Counted from the first letter of the stretch, positions 42,610-51,159 are shown. The stretch is 64,000 nt of DNA from Rhodospirillales bacterium (GCA_016185145.1 JACPOB010000045.1:124001-188000), one strand, 5' to 3'. Made by a program: numbers and translations. Notes: generated by a model from the sequence alone, not told the origin.

Positions 42610-43485
42610 GTGACGCTGGAGATTCGTGACATCGAAGGGCCGCTTGGCGCCGACGTGATCGGCCTCGACCCCCTGGTCCGGATGACCGCCGACGATCTTC
42701 GCGCGATCGAAGACGCCTTTTGCCGCCGGCTGGTCCTCCGCTTCCGCGACATGCCGATGTCGGCCCAGGAGTTGTGCGACTTCAGCCGGCAGTTCGGCGA
42801 ACTTCAGCCGCATATCGCCAAGCGCTACCGCCATCCTGACGTGCCCGACGTCGTCCTGATGACCAATCAGGACGACAAGGGAAATTTCGACCGCGTCGGC
42901 GCCGAGCGCGGCGTCGGCTGGCATTCCGACCTGGCCTACGACCGCATACCCGCGAAGGCGACGCTGCTGCATGCCGTCGCCATTCCGGACCGCGGCGGCA
43001 ACACGAAGTTTGCAAACATGTACCTGGCGTTCGATACGATGCCCGATCGCCTGCGGCAGAAGGTGGACGGTCGCTTTGCGCGCTTCCGGCAGGGCGGCCG
43101 CCTGGCGTTGAACCAGGGCATCATGGAACCCGGGGCCGCGCCCGCCGATGTCGTGCATCCGGTCATCCGCACGCACCCCCAGACGCAACGGAAATCGGTC
43201 TACGCCAATCCCTATCATACCGTGTCGATCATCGGCATGCCGCGCGCCGAAAGCGATGCATTGCTCGACGAGCTGTTCGAATGGTGCGCACAGGAGCGCT
43301 TCCAGTGGCAGCAGGTTTGGCGGGTGGCCGATACCATCATGTGGGAGAACAGGTCCGCCTGGCACTCCGGCAGTGTCGACTACCCGCTCGACCAGCTGCG
43401 CAAGTTCTATCGCACGACCGTCAGGGGCACGGCCACGGTCGAGCAGCGGGAGGAAAGCCGGCTGCTGGCGATCGAGGCCGCCTGA
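42610..43485 (+). CDS. TauD/TfdA-family 2-oxoglutarate-dependent dioxygenase
   Basis: A 291-residue non-haem iron oxygenase. The iron ligands are H105-x-D107 (GWHSDLAY) and H252 (WENRSAWHSG); the conserved Arg that binds 2-oxoglutarate is expected in RKFYRTTVRG near 270. The GTG at 42610 is used because GGAG precedes it and the sequence then starts like its family (TLEIRDIEGPLGADVIG); a TTG at 42574 is also in frame. The family hydroxylates or cleaves sulfonates, phenoxyacids and similar compounds. It is the first enzyme of the cassette and is followed 9 bp later by the aldolase gene. Confidence 0.9.
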   Translation: MTLEIRDIEGPLGADVIGLDPLVRMTADDLRAIEDAFCRRLVLRFRDMPMSAQELCDFSRQFGELQPHIAKRYRHPDVPDVVLMTNQDDKGNFDRVGAERGVGWHSDLAYDRIPAKATLLHAVAIPDRGGNTKFANMYLAFDTMPDRLRQKVDGRFARFRQGGRLALNQGIMEPGAAPADVVHPVIRTHPQTQRKSVYANPYHTVSIIGMPRAESDALLDELFEWCAQERFQWQQVWRVADTIMWENRSAWHSGSVDYPLDQLRKFYRTTVRGTATVEQREESRLLAIEAA

Positions 43486-43494
43486 AGGGTCGCC

Positions 43495-44271
43495 ATGCGC
43501 AAGAATCCCGTCAGGACGCGTTGGCAGGAGAAGCACGTCGCGTCGAATCTCTGGATCGACATCGGCTGGCCCCTCACCGTCGAGCTGCTGTCGCAGTTGG
43601 AATACGACTCCTACACCATCGACTTGCAGCACAGCCTGATCGACCGCGGTGCGGTCACGTCGTTGTTGCAGGCGCTGTCGCTGGGAAACGGCGCGCCGAT
43701 GGTGCGCATCTCTCAGAACGATCCGGCGGAGATCGCGTTCGTGCTGGACGCCGGCGCCTACGGGGTCATCTGCCCGACCGTCGAGACGCCTGATCAATGC
43801 CGCGATTTCGTCGCCGCGTGCCTGTATCCGCCCCGCGGCAATCGCAGCTGGGGCCCCGTGCGCGGCCTGCTGTACGGAGGCGCCGACTACTTCCAGCGCT
43901 CGGCCGATGAAATCATCAAGGTCGCCCTGATCGAAACGGCGCGCGGTATCGACAATCTCGACGCCATCGCCGCGACGCCCGGGCTGGACATGATCTATCT
44001 CGGGCCGAACGACCTCGGCATTTCCTACGGCGCGGCGCCTTCCTATACGCCCAACCATCCGCGCGTGGACCAGGCCATGGAGTTCTTCGCCGACGTCGCG
44101 CGCAGGCATTCCATCGCCGCCGGAATGCATGCCGCGAGCCCGGAAGTGGCGCGCGCGGCTCGCGACAAAGGCTTTGCGTTTCTGTCGCTCGGCTATGCCT
44201 CGAAGATCATGATCGCCGCCGCTCGGCGGCTGCATGAAGAGGTATTCGACAAGACGCTTCGAACGACATGA
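43495..44271 (+). CDS. HpcH/HpaI aldolase/citrate lyase-family protein
   Basis: A 258-residue class II aldolase-type TIM barrel. It has the early D-Y-x-x-I-D-x-Q-H-S block (YDSYTIDLQHSLID), the metal-ligand region VALIETARGIDNLDAIA (Glu) and LDMIYLGPNDLGISYG (Asp), and a barrel-end GFAFLSLGYASK. The N-terminus (WIDIGWPLTVELLSQ) departs from the usual LG-x-W start. The reaction is probably retro-aldol cleavage of a hydroxy-keto acid made downstream of the dioxygenase. It is coupled to the neighbouring Bug gene. Confidence 0.88.
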   Translation: MRKNPVRTRWQEKHVASNLWIDIGWPLTVELLSQLEYDSYTIDLQHSLIDRGAVTSLLQALSLGNGAPMVRISQNDPAEIAFVLDAGAYGVICPTVETPDQCRDFVAACLYPPRGNRSWGPVRGLLYGGADYFQRSADEIIKVALIETARGIDNLDAIAATPGLDMIYLGPNDLGISYGAAPSYTPNHPRVDQAMEFFADVARRHSIAAGMHAASPEVARAARDKGFAFLSLGYASKIMIAAARRLHEEVFDKTLRTT

Positions 44272-44285
44272 AGAGAGGAATGAAC

Positions 44286-45284
44286 ATGACGGCCCAGGGC
44301 TCTAAGATGCATCGTCGGAGCTTGATCAGCACGCTTGCGGCGCTGCCTCTGCTTGGTCAAGTCGCCTCGCCGGCCCAGGCACAGGAAGGGTATCCGAGCA
44401 GGGCCGTCACCTTGGTGATTCCCTTCGCGCCCGGCGGCGGCACCGACATTGTCGGGCGCATCCTGCAGCAGAAGCTGTCCGAGAGACTCGGGCAGTCGGT
44501 CGTGGTGTTGAACAAGCCCGGCGCGGCCGGCACCATCGCCACCAACTTCGTCGCCAAGGCGGCGCCTGATGGCTACACGCTGTTCCTGTCGTGGGACTCG
44601 CACGCCATCAATCCCCTCGTTTACAAGAATCTCCCGTACGACACGTTCAAGGACCTCGTCCCCGTGACGCTGGTCGCGAGGGTGCCGCAGGTCATGGCCA
44701 CCTGGGGCGAACTGCCGGCGAACACCCTGAGCGAGTTCGTGGCGCTCGCCAAGAGCGAACCCGGCAAGCTGAACTACGCTTCCGTCGGTCCCGGCAATTC
44801 CAATCACCTGATGTCCGAGTACTTCCATCGTCTCGCCGGCATTCAGTTGATGCATGTGGCGTACAAGGGCGGCGGCCCGTCGATCGTCGCCATGCTGTCC
44901 GGCGAGGTGGCGTACAGCTTCTTGTCCTACGCATCGCTGCGCGGGCACATCAAGTCGGGCAAGCTCAAGGCGCTCGCGGTGGCGGGCACCAAGCGCCTGT
45001 CCGATATTCCCGAGGTTCCGACGATGTCGGAAGCGGGTTTCCCGGGCTTCGAGGCATATGCCTGGATGGGGCTCTTTGCACCGGCCGGCACCCCTGAACC
45101 GGTGATCGCCAGGCTCAATCGCGACGTCGTGGCCGTCCTGAAGGATCCGGAAGTCCTCGCCAAGCTATCGGACGTCGGCGCGGAGCCGGTGGGCAGCACG
45201 CCTGCCGAACTTGATGCCTACGTGCGCAAGGAACACGACAAGTGGGCCCTGTTCGTGAAGGAGGCGGGGCTCCAGTTCGAGTAG
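44286..45284 (+). CDS. Tripartite tricarboxylate (Bug-type) substrate-binding protein
   Basis: A 332-residue periplasmic binding protein. Frames from ATG 44268 (ATGA overlap with the aldolase) and 44280 are open, but GAGAGGA at 44272-44278 is best spaced for 44286. The signal peptide has an N-terminal HRRSLISTLAALPLLG core and ends near AQAQ. Family blocks are YPSRAVTLVIPFAPGGGTD, LGQSVVVLNKPGAAG and HVAYKGGGPSIVAMLSGEV. No membrane partners are encoded nearby. It probably delivers the substrate of the dioxygenase/aldolase pair or senses it. Confidence 0.9.
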   Translation: MTAQGSKMHRRSLISTLAALPLLGQVASPAQAQEGYPSRAVTLVIPFAPGGGTDIVGRILQQKLSERLGQSVVVLNKPGAAGTIATNFVAKAAPDGYTLFLSWDSHAINPLVYKNLPYDTFKDLVPVTLVARVPQVMATWGELPANTLSEFVALAKSEPGKLNYASVGPGNSNHLMSEYFHRLAGIQLMHVAYKGGGPSIVAMLSGEVAYSFLSYASLRGHIKSGKLKALAVAGTKRLSDIPEVPTMSEAGFPGFEAYAWMGLFAPAGTPEPVIARLNRDVVAVLKDPEVLAKLSDVGAEPVGSTPAELDAYVRKEHDKWALFVKEAGLQFE

Positions 45285-45309
45285 CACGCAGGTCACATGC
45301 ACCTCGTGC

Positions 45310-45331
45310 CCGGCGAAACGACCATCGCCGG
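45310..45331. terminator. Hairpin between convergent Bug and LLM genes
   Basis: The arms CCGGCGA (45310-45316) and TCGCCGG (45325-45331) pair around an 8-nt loop. There is no T-run, so it is a weak or Rho-assisted terminator at best. Confidence 0.35.
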
Positions 45332-45351
45332 CGCGCGCGACGGTCGGCGTC

Positions 45352-46509
45352 CTATTGGGCTGCGATCTTCGCTTCCTCGAACGCCGGCATGACGTCTTGT
45401 GCAAACCCGCGCAGCTGGTTCTTGAATTCCGTCGGCGACAATCCTTCGGCCCAGTGGATCATGAAGTCCTCCAGCCCGGGGTACTTGGCCTCGATCGATT
45501 TGATCCCGTCGATCACCTGGGCGGGCGTGCCGCACAGCCATGCCTTCTGCTTCACGCCGTCACGGATCGACGGGATGGTGGCCGGCGCGCCCGGCGTGCC
45601 CCACGTCCGCCCCTGGTCGTCCGCATAGCGCACGAAGCCGAACGGCGCGAACCACTTGTAGCGTTCGTCATGCGCCGGCTCGATGCGCCGGATCGCCTCT
45701 TCCTGGCTGTCGGCCATGTAGAGACCGGCTCCCCAGATCATGTCCTCGCCGAGCTTCTTGGGGCGGCCATGGCGGGCGCAGGCGTCGTGATATGCCCGCA
45801 CGACATCGTCGAGGATCTTCTCGCCGTTCAGGTCCACCATGGCCTTGAGGCCGTAGCGCGCCATCATGTCGATCGTCCGTCCGCTGGCGATCGGCATCCA
45901 GATGTCGACGGGCAGGTGCTTGGGACGCGGCACCATCGTGATCTCTTTCAGCCGGTAGCCGCGGTAGTCGACGGCGGGCGGGCACTCGAAGTACTTGCCC
46001 TTGAAGTGGAAGGAGTCCTCGTTGAAGCATTTCAGCAGGAGCTGGACCTGCTCCTCGAAATACTCGCGGTTGGCCTCGGCATCGATGAGCGGCGCCCCGA
46101 AGGTTTCCACCTCGCGACTATGGTAGCCGCGGCCGACGCCCATGATCAGGCGGCCGTCGGTCACGATGTCGGCCATGGCGTAGTCCTCGGCCAGCCTGAT
46201 GGGGTGCCACATCGGCAGGACGTTGAAGGCGCACCCGAACTTCAGCCGCTTGGTCTGTGTGGCGAGCCACAGGCCGAGCTGCACGAGGTTGGGCAGGCAT
46301 TCGTAGCCCTCGTGCTGGAAGTGGTGCTCCGCCGTCCACAGCGCGTGGTAGCCGAGCTCGTCCATGAGCCGGGCGACATCGCGGGCGGTGGCGAATACCT
46401 CGCTCAGGCGCTCGCTGGAATAGCGGCGCTCGTCGGCCGGCGTGCCGTGGAGGCCGACATTGTCAAGGTCGATCTGACCCACATACAGGGCGTGAAACCG
46501 CTTGATCAT
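45352..46509 (-). CDS. LLM-class flavin-dependent monooxygenase
   Basis: A 385-residue luciferase-like TIM-barrel oxygenase using reduced flavin. Characteristic segments are ELGYHALWTAEHHFQHEGY (about 51-69), NVLPMWHPIRLAEDYAMADI (about 96-115) with DGRLIMGVGRGYHSREV after it, and FEEQVQLLLKCF. It needs an external flavin reductase. Its 3' end is convergent with the Bug gene. A scarred copy of its own 3' end lies at 41281-41355, on the far side of the LysR-dioxygenase-aldolase-Bug cassette. Possible substrates include long-chain, sulfonate or aromatic compounds; the sequence does not decide. Confidence 0.9.
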   Translation of the reverse strand: MIKRFHALYVGQIDLDNVGLHGTPADERRYSSERLSEVFATARDVARLMDELGYHALWTAEHHFQHEGYECLPNLVQLGLWLATQTKRLKFGCAFNVLPMWHPIRLAEDYAMADIVTDGRLIMGVGRGYHSREVETFGAPLIDAEANREYFEEQVQLLLKCFNEDSFHFKGKYFECPPAVDYRGYRLKEITMVPRPKHLPVDIWMPIASGRTIDMMARYGLKAMVDLNGEKILDDVVRAYHDACARHGRPKKLGEDMIWGAGLYMADSQEEAIRRIEPAHDERYKWFAPFGFVRYADDQGRTWGTPGAPATIPSIRDGVKQKAWLCGTPAQVIDGIKSIEAKYPGLEDFMIHWAEGLSPTEFKNQLRGFAQDVMPAFEEAKIAAQ

Positions 46510-46670
46510 GTGACCCTTCCTTCAGCGACAACGTCTTTCGCGATGGGCGGTCGTGGAGGCGTCTATTTTGACCAGAGGCGCACGGCTCGTCACCCTCCTA
46601 CGCCAAGGCTTCGGAGGGCCATGCCAAGAATTCAGGGCTCGCCCTGCGTAGCGCGCCGCGCGAGGCAGGG

Positions 46671-47378
46671 CTATTCCGCGGGCGGCACGAACATGTAGCC
46701 GATGCCGCGCACCGTGCGGATGACGGTCGGCTTCTCCGGCGTCGGCTCGATCTTGCGCCGGATGCGGGTGATGCGCAGGTCGATGGCGCGGTCGAACGGG
46801 TCGCGGCTCCTGTGGCTGGTCGTCTCCAGCAGCCAGTCGCGCGACAGCGGACGGTTGGGGTTCTCGGCGAAGGTCTTCAGGATGTCGAACTCGCCCGAGG
46901 TGAGCGCCACGTCCTTGCCGGCATTGTCCAGGAGCTGGCGCTTGGGCAGGTCGAGCGTGTGCTGGCCCATGCGGACCCGCTCCAGCAGCGACGGCGTCGA
47001 CTTGTTGACGGAGCGGCGCAGCACGCTCTTGCAGCGCGCGAGAAGCTCGCGCGGCTCGTAGGGCTTGGCGACGTAGTCGTCGGCGCCGCTCTCCAGCCCG
47101 AGCACCTTGTCCACGGAATCGCCCGCCGCGGTCAGCATGATGATGCCGACCCTGGTGCTGCTTTCGCGCAGCCAGCGGGCCAGCGCAAAGCCGTCCTCCT
47201 GGCCGGGAAGCTGCACGTCGAGCAGGACGAGATCGGGCATGGCGCGCGAAATCTGCCGGCGCATCTGCGCGCCGTTCTCGACGGCGATCACCTTGAGGTC
47301 GTGGTTCATCAGGTAGGTCTCGGCCGCCTTACGCTGAAACGCATCGTCCTCAACCAACAGAATGGAGGGTTGCAGCAT
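46671..47378 (-). CDS. OmpR/PhoB-type response regulator (TorR-like)
   Basis: A 235-residue two-component regulator. The receiver domain (1-120) has the acid pocket D11/D12, the phosphoacceptor D54 (DLVLLDVQLPG) and K105 (DDYVAKPYEPRE). The C-terminal winged helix (about 135-232) contains ALTSGEFDILKTFAENPNRP, SRDPFDRAIDLRITRIRRKI and the terminal RTVRGIGYMFVP. The ATG at 47378 starts the receiver directly; the longer upstream frame adds unrelated residues. It is divergent from a hybrid histidine kinase with Hpt protein, so it is the likely output of that phosphorelay. Confidence 0.93.
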   Translation of the reverse strand: MLQPSILLVEDDAFQRKAAETYLMNHDLKVIAVENGAQMRRQISRAMPDLVLLDVQLPGQEDGFALARWLRESSTRVGIIMLTAAGDSVDKVLGLESGADDYVAKPYEPRELLARCKSVLRRSVNKSTPSLLERVRMGQHTLDLPKRQLLDNAGKDVALTSGEFDILKTFAENPNRPLSRDWLLETTSHRSRDPFDRAIDLRITRIRRKIEPTPEKPTVIRTVRGIGYMFVPPAE

Positions 47379-47671
47379 GACTTGATCCGAAATAAATGTT
47401 TTCTCTAATTCAGACAAAATACCATGATTTCTCAAGGATATATAGCCGTTTCTTGATATATTTGATACAGTTCTTCGCCTAATTCGCCACAGGCGCAACA
47501 CATGTCCTTCCCACCCTTAGAGCCGCGACCCGGGATCGTCTCTATCCCTAGTTCCAGCGATCCGGACTCTCTTGGGGACGGACGTTGCCGCGAGGCAAAG
47601 TCAGTCAGCCGATCGGCGCACGGGCAAGGACGACGAACTGGGCCGCCACGCCTCGGCGCGGACGAAGGACG
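47379..47671. promoter_or_regulatory. Divergent promoter region of the phosphorelay genes
   Basis: This 293-bp gap between regulator and kinase is much more AT-rich than its surroundings in 47385-47475. Two similar segments starting TTTCT (47428 and 47449, 21 bp apart or two helical turns, each followed by an A/T-rich GATATAT) could be direct-repeat sites for the OmpR-type regulator. Confidence 0.4.
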
Positions 47672-49747
47672 ATGACTGTCATCGCGACTGAGCCGGTAGC
47701 CCAGGCTGAGCCAGCCGCGACGGCGAGCCAAGAGGCCTTCGTCCGCGCCGAACTCATTCGCCGCCTGTTCGAGGGCTCGGCGCAGTCCCGCTACTTCTCC
47801 TTCGTCCTGTGGCCGGTGATCGCGGCGATCTACTGGCGCCAGATCGACCTGATCGAGCTCGCCGGGCCCTTCGCCGCCCACGTCGTCGTCACCCTGGGCT
47901 TCGATGTGCTGCGGCGGAACTTCAATCGCGCCAATCCGCCCGACGACGAGGTCGTCCGCTGGGGCTGGTGGTTCGCCGCGCTTTCCCTGCTGGCCGGCGC
48001 GTGCTGGGGCGTCGCGGGCTACATGCTCGCCTCCAAGGACTACGAGCTGCAACGCATGCTGCTCGGCCTGGTGCTGCTGGCGACCATCACCACGGCGGTG
48101 CCGATCCGCTCGGCGCATCCGCCGACCTTCTTCACCTTCGCCGGCGCGACGACGGCGCCGCTCCTGTTCGTGCTGCTGACCTCGGCCGATCCGTTCTATC
48201 AGCTCGTCGGCATCGCCGGCGGCGCCTATGTCGGCCATCTCATGGCCTATGTACGCGACGTCCATCGCTGGCAGTACGACAACATCGCGCTCGCCTACCA
48301 GAAAGAGGATCTCGCCCGCCGCCTGCAGGTCGCCTACGACGAGGCGCGTCACGCGCGCGACATCGCCATCGGCGCCCAGCGTGACGCCGAGAGCGCCGAC
48401 CAGGCGAAGTCGACCTTCCTGGCCACGGTCAGCCACGAGATCCGTACCCCGATGAACGGCGTCCTGGGCATGATCGACGTGCTCGAACGCACCGAGCTTT
48501 CGGTCGAGCAGCGCGAGGCGCTCAGCACCGTGCGCTATTCGGCGTCGGCCCTGTTGCGCATCATCGACGACATCCTGGACTTCTCCAAGATCGAGGCCGG
48601 CCGGCTCGATCTCGAGCAGATCGAGCTGTCGACCGTCGAGCTGATCGAGGGGGCGGCCGAGACGCTGGCGCCGCACGCGGTGGCCAAGGGGCTGAGCCTC
48701 GTCGCCTATGTCGCCGCCGACGTGCCCGATCGCGTGGTCGGCGATCCGCTGCGCCTGCAGCAGATCCTGTTCAACCTGCTGGGCAACGCCATCAAGTTCA
48801 CCGAGGCGGGCTCGGTGCGGCTGTCGCTCGAGAGTGCCGGCGACGGCCTGCTGCGCATCAGAGTCGTCGATACCGGCATCGGCCTCACCGACGAGCAGCG
48901 CAATCGCCTGTTCCAGCCGTTCGTGCAGGCCGACAGCTCGACCACGCGCCGCTTCGGCGGCACCGGGCTCGGCCTGTCGATCGTGCGCCGCCTCGCCGAA
49001 GCCATGCAGGGCGGGGTCGAGGTCTCGAGCAAGCCGGGCGAGGGCTCGACTTTCATCGTCACCGTGCGGCTGGGCGCGGCGGTTCCTGCGAGCCGCGGCG
49101 AATCGATCCTGCGCGGCCTGTCGCTTGCCGTCGCCTTGCCCGATGCCGACGAAGCCTGCGCCATCGCCCGCTATCTCGCGGATGCGGGCGCCGAAGTGGC
49201 CATCTATCCGGACGGCAATTTCGTCGGCATTCTCGTTGCAACCCCCCGTGCGGAGATCTACCTGCCGCGGCCCTATCGCCGCGATGCGCTGGTGCGCGCC
49301 GTCGCCCGCGCGGTGGGCCGCGCGACCGACTCCGTGGCGAGCACGCCGCCCCGCCCAGCGCCGCTCAATGGCCGCGTGCTGGTGGTCGACGACAATTCGG
49401 TCAACCGCAAGATCCTGGCGCGACAGCTCGAAATGGCGGGCGCCACGACCGATTCGGCATCGGGCGGCGAGGAAGCGCTCGAGCTGTGGCGCACGGGCCG
49501 CTACGACCTGGTGCTGGCCGATCTGCAGATGCCGACCATGGACGGCTTCGAGCTGGCGCGCCGCATCCGCGCCAGCGAAGCGGCCGAGCGCAGGGCGCGT
49601 ACGCCGATCCTGGCCGTCACCGCCAGCACGCTCGAGGACCAGGAGCAGAGGAGCCGGGCGGTCGGCATGGACGGCTTCATCACCAAGCCGATCGGCATCG
49701 AGCAATTGCGGGCCACGCTCGATGTCTGGCTGAAAGGCGTCAAATGA
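47672..49747 (+). CDS. Hybrid sensor histidine kinase with receiver domain
   Basis: A 691-residue membrane sensor. An N-terminal integral-membrane module of about five to six hydrophobic segments (about 42-193) is followed by a short coiled coil (about 205-245). The dimerisation helix carries phospho-acceptor H255 (FLATVSHEIRTPMNG). The ATPase domain has N-box NLLGNAIKFTEAG, G1 VVDTGIGLTDE and G2 GGTGLGLSIVRRL. A poorly conserved linker (about 480-565) precedes the receiver domain (about 568-688) with D617 (DLVLADLQMPTMDG). The ATG at 47672 begins the protein proper. The Hpt gene is coupled by ATGA, indicating a His-Asp-His-Asp relay to the divergent regulator. No periplasmic sensor domain is seen. 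Confidence 0.92.
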   Translation: MTVIATEPVAQAEPAATASQEAFVRAELIRRLFEGSAQSRYFSFVLWPVIAAIYWRQIDLIELAGPFAAHVVVTLGFDVLRRNFNRANPPDDEVVRWGWWFAALSLLAGACWGVAGYMLASKDYELQRMLLGLVLLATITTAVPIRSAHPPTFFTFAGATTAPLLFVLLTSADPFYQLVGIAGGAYVGHLMAYVRDVHRWQYDNIALAYQKEDLARRLQVAYDEARHARDIAIGAQRDAESADQAKSTFLATVSHEIRTPMNGVLGMIDVLERTELSVEQREALSTVRYSASALLRIIDDILDFSKIEAGRLDLEQIELSTVELIEGAAETLAPHAVAKGLSLVAYVAADVPDRVVGDPLRLQQILFNLLGNAIKFTEAGSVRLSLESAGDGLLRIRVVDTGIGLTDEQRNRLFQPFVQADSSTTRRFGGTGLGLSIVRRLAEAMQGGVEVSSKPGEGSTFIVTVRLGAAVPASRGESILRGLSLAVALPDADEACAIARYLADAGAEVAIYPDGNFVGILVATPRAEIYLPRPYRRDALVRAVARAVGRATDSVASTPPRPAPLNGRVLVVDDNSVNRKILARQLEMAGATTDSASGGEEALELWRTGRYDLVLADLQMPTMDGFELARRIRASEAAERRARTPILAVTASTLEDQEQRSRAVGMDGFITKPIGIEQLRATLDVWLKGVK

Positions 49748-50085
49748 ACCAAAGCCCCTATCAGGCCTATGACCGCGACAAGCTCGTCGAACTGTTCGGC
49801 GACGATCCGCGGACCCTGGCCGAGGTCGAGCGCGAGTTTTTGGACACCGCCCGCGAGGCCGCGCGCGAGATCACGGGCACCGACGACTTCACGATGATTG
49901 CCCGCGCCGCCCATCGCCTGAAGGGCGCTTCGGGCATGATCGGCGCGCTCGCGCTGCGCCGGATCGCCGAGGCCATCGAACGGGCCGCCAAGGCGGAGGA
50001 CCTGTCGACCGTGCGCCGCCTGCGCGAGATGTTCGACCCCGAGGTCCGCCGCGTCGCCGAGCAGGCGGGGGTTCCGGTGGAGTAA
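49744..50085 (+). CDS. Hpt-domain phosphotransfer protein
   Basis: A 113-residue protein consisting of one histidine phosphotransfer bundle. The phospho-accepting His is H57 in ARAAHRLKGASGMIGA, the standard Hpt motif. The ATG overlaps the stop of the hybrid kinase (ATGA), so it is its dedicated partner carrying phosphate from D617 to a response regulator, presumably the OmpR-type protein encoded at 46671-47378. A group of strong hairpins begins 12 bp after its stop. Confidence 0.9.
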   Translation: MNQSPYQAYDRDKLVELFGDDPRTLAEVEREFLDTAREAAREITGTDDFTMIARAAHRLKGASGMIGALALRRIAEAIERAAKAEDLSTVRRLREMFDPEVRRVAEQAGVPVE

Positions 50086-50096
50086 TCATGCTCTTC

Positions 50097-50143
50097 CGGA
50101 CCGCGCGTGAGGTCGCGTCTTACGCGACCCAGCGCGCGGTCCG
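50097..50143. repeat. Long perfect-arm hairpin downstream of hpt
   Basis: The outer arms CGGACCGCGCG (50097-50107) and CGCGCGGTCCG (50133-50143) pair over 11 bp. The inner arms GGTCGCGT (50111-50118) and ACGCGACC (50122-50129) pair over 8 bp with a 3-nt loop, so the RNA forms a 47-nt rod with one small internal loop. It may be an mRNA-protecting structure or a dispersed palindrome; no coding role is apparent. Confidence 0.55.
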
Positions 50144-50160
50144 AAAGAATCTGAGGTGTG

Positions 50161-50184
50161 TGCTGGCAGTGCCAGCATTTTTTT
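50161..50184 (+). terminator. Rho-independent terminator of the kinase-hpt operon
   Basis: The stem TGCTGGC/GCCAGCA with a 3-nt loop is followed immediately by seven T residues (50178-50184), a textbook intrinsic terminator for rightward transcription. Confidence 0.85.
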
Positions 50185-50207
50185 GGCGGGCTACGGTCCG
50201 CCAAAAA
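50180..50207. terminator. Second, bidirectional hairpin terminator
   Basis: TTTTTGGCGG (50180-50189) pairs with CCGCCAAAAA (50198-50207) over 10 bp around an 8-nt loop, giving A/T tails on both sides. It would also stop leftward transcription from the thioesterase gene, and its core matches the hairpin at 2356-2381. Confidence 0.7.
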
Positions 50208-50262
50208 GATCGGACGAGGACGAAACTGTTGCGTCCGCTGCCACCCGATGAGATAACTTTGA

Positions 50263-51159
50263 TTATCTATCGCGTGACCGTAGTTTTATTGTCGCTGAAT
50301 AGGACAGGAGCTTGCGTCCGTCCTGCTCGAGCAGGCCGCGCATGAAGGCGAGCGACTTGCCGTGGCGCGGCACCTCGACCCGCGTCGTGAGCGGCGCAGT
50401 AGGCGTGCCGGCCGCTAAAAACTCGGCGGCGAAGGCGACGGTCGAGGGCGCCATGCCGGTGACGAGGCCGGCGGCGCGTGTCACCGCCGAATCGGCGAAG
50501 CTCATCATGTAGCCGCCGTGCAGCACGCCACCGGAGTTGCACATGTGCGGCAGGGTGGGCTGGACCAGCGAGGCGCCGTCACTCTCCTTGCGGGCGTAGG
50601 AGGGACCGATATGGCGGGAGTAGACGCTGGCGTTCGACAGCAGCTCGAAGCCGGCCGGCACGCTCTGGGCGACGAGCGCCGGCCGGGCGGCCGCCGACGC
50701 GTCCTTGCGCTCCATCGCCTTGACGCGCGGAACGTGGCGGCACACGCCCGACCACAGCGCGATGGTCTTGCCTTGCTGGGTGACGCTGCCGCGCGCGAAG
50801 GCGAGCCGGCCCGTCACCTGCAGCGGCTCGCCGCTCGCTTCGAGCGGCAGGCCGACGCGGCCGGCGTCGAGGAATTCCACGGCGATGCTCACCGTCACGG
50901 CGAAGGCGGTGTTGGTGCCGCCGTCGGCGGCGCGCCCGGCGACCAGACAGAGCGCGTAGTCGGCGAAGGTGAGCGTGGCGCCGCCATGCACGCCGCCGGC
51001 ATAGTTGCCGTGCCGCTCGTGCGTGGGCAGCACGCAATGCACGCTGCCCGCCTGCCGCGCGTCGCCCTGGATGCGGTAGTAGAACGGCCCGATGTGATCC
51101 TCGAAGGGATCGGGCGGCACGAAGACCGAGTAACTGCCGAGGTCGATGGAATCGGGCAT
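50263..51159 (-). CDS. Duplicated PaaI-type acyl-CoA thioesterase (double hotdog)
   Basis: A 298-residue protein with two hotdog domains in tandem. The first (about 20-145) has GNYAGGVHGGATLTFADYAL and the second (about 165-295) has CNSGGVLHGGYMMSFADSAV; both show the HGG-x-F-A-D motif of PaaI-type thioesterases. It would hydrolyse a CoA thioester in the cytoplasm. The gene is divergent from an enoyl-CoA hydratase gene only 82 bp away, so both probably share a regulatory region and pathway. Its stop lies inside the AT-rich tail after the terminator hairpins. Confidence 0.87.
   Translation of the reverse strand: MPDSIDLGSYSVFVPPDPFEDHIGPFYYRIQGDARQAGSVHCVLPTHERHGNYAGGVHGGATLTFADYALCLVAGRAADGGTNTAFAVTVSIAVEFLDAGRVGLPLEASGEPLQVTGRLAFARGSVTQQGKTIALWSGVCRHVPRVKAMERKDASAAARPALVAQSVPAGFELLSNASVYSRHIGPSYARKESDGASLVQPTLPHMCNSGGVLHGGYMMSFADSAVTRAAGLVTGMAPSTVAFAAEFLAAGTPTAPLTTRVEVPRHGKSLAFMRGLLEQDGRKLLSYSATIKLRSRDR

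Noticed and set aside
50088..50345. Small rightward open frame after hpt
   Set aside because: It spans three strong hairpins and a terminator, its translation is unlike a protein and it runs into the antisense strand of the thioesterase gene.
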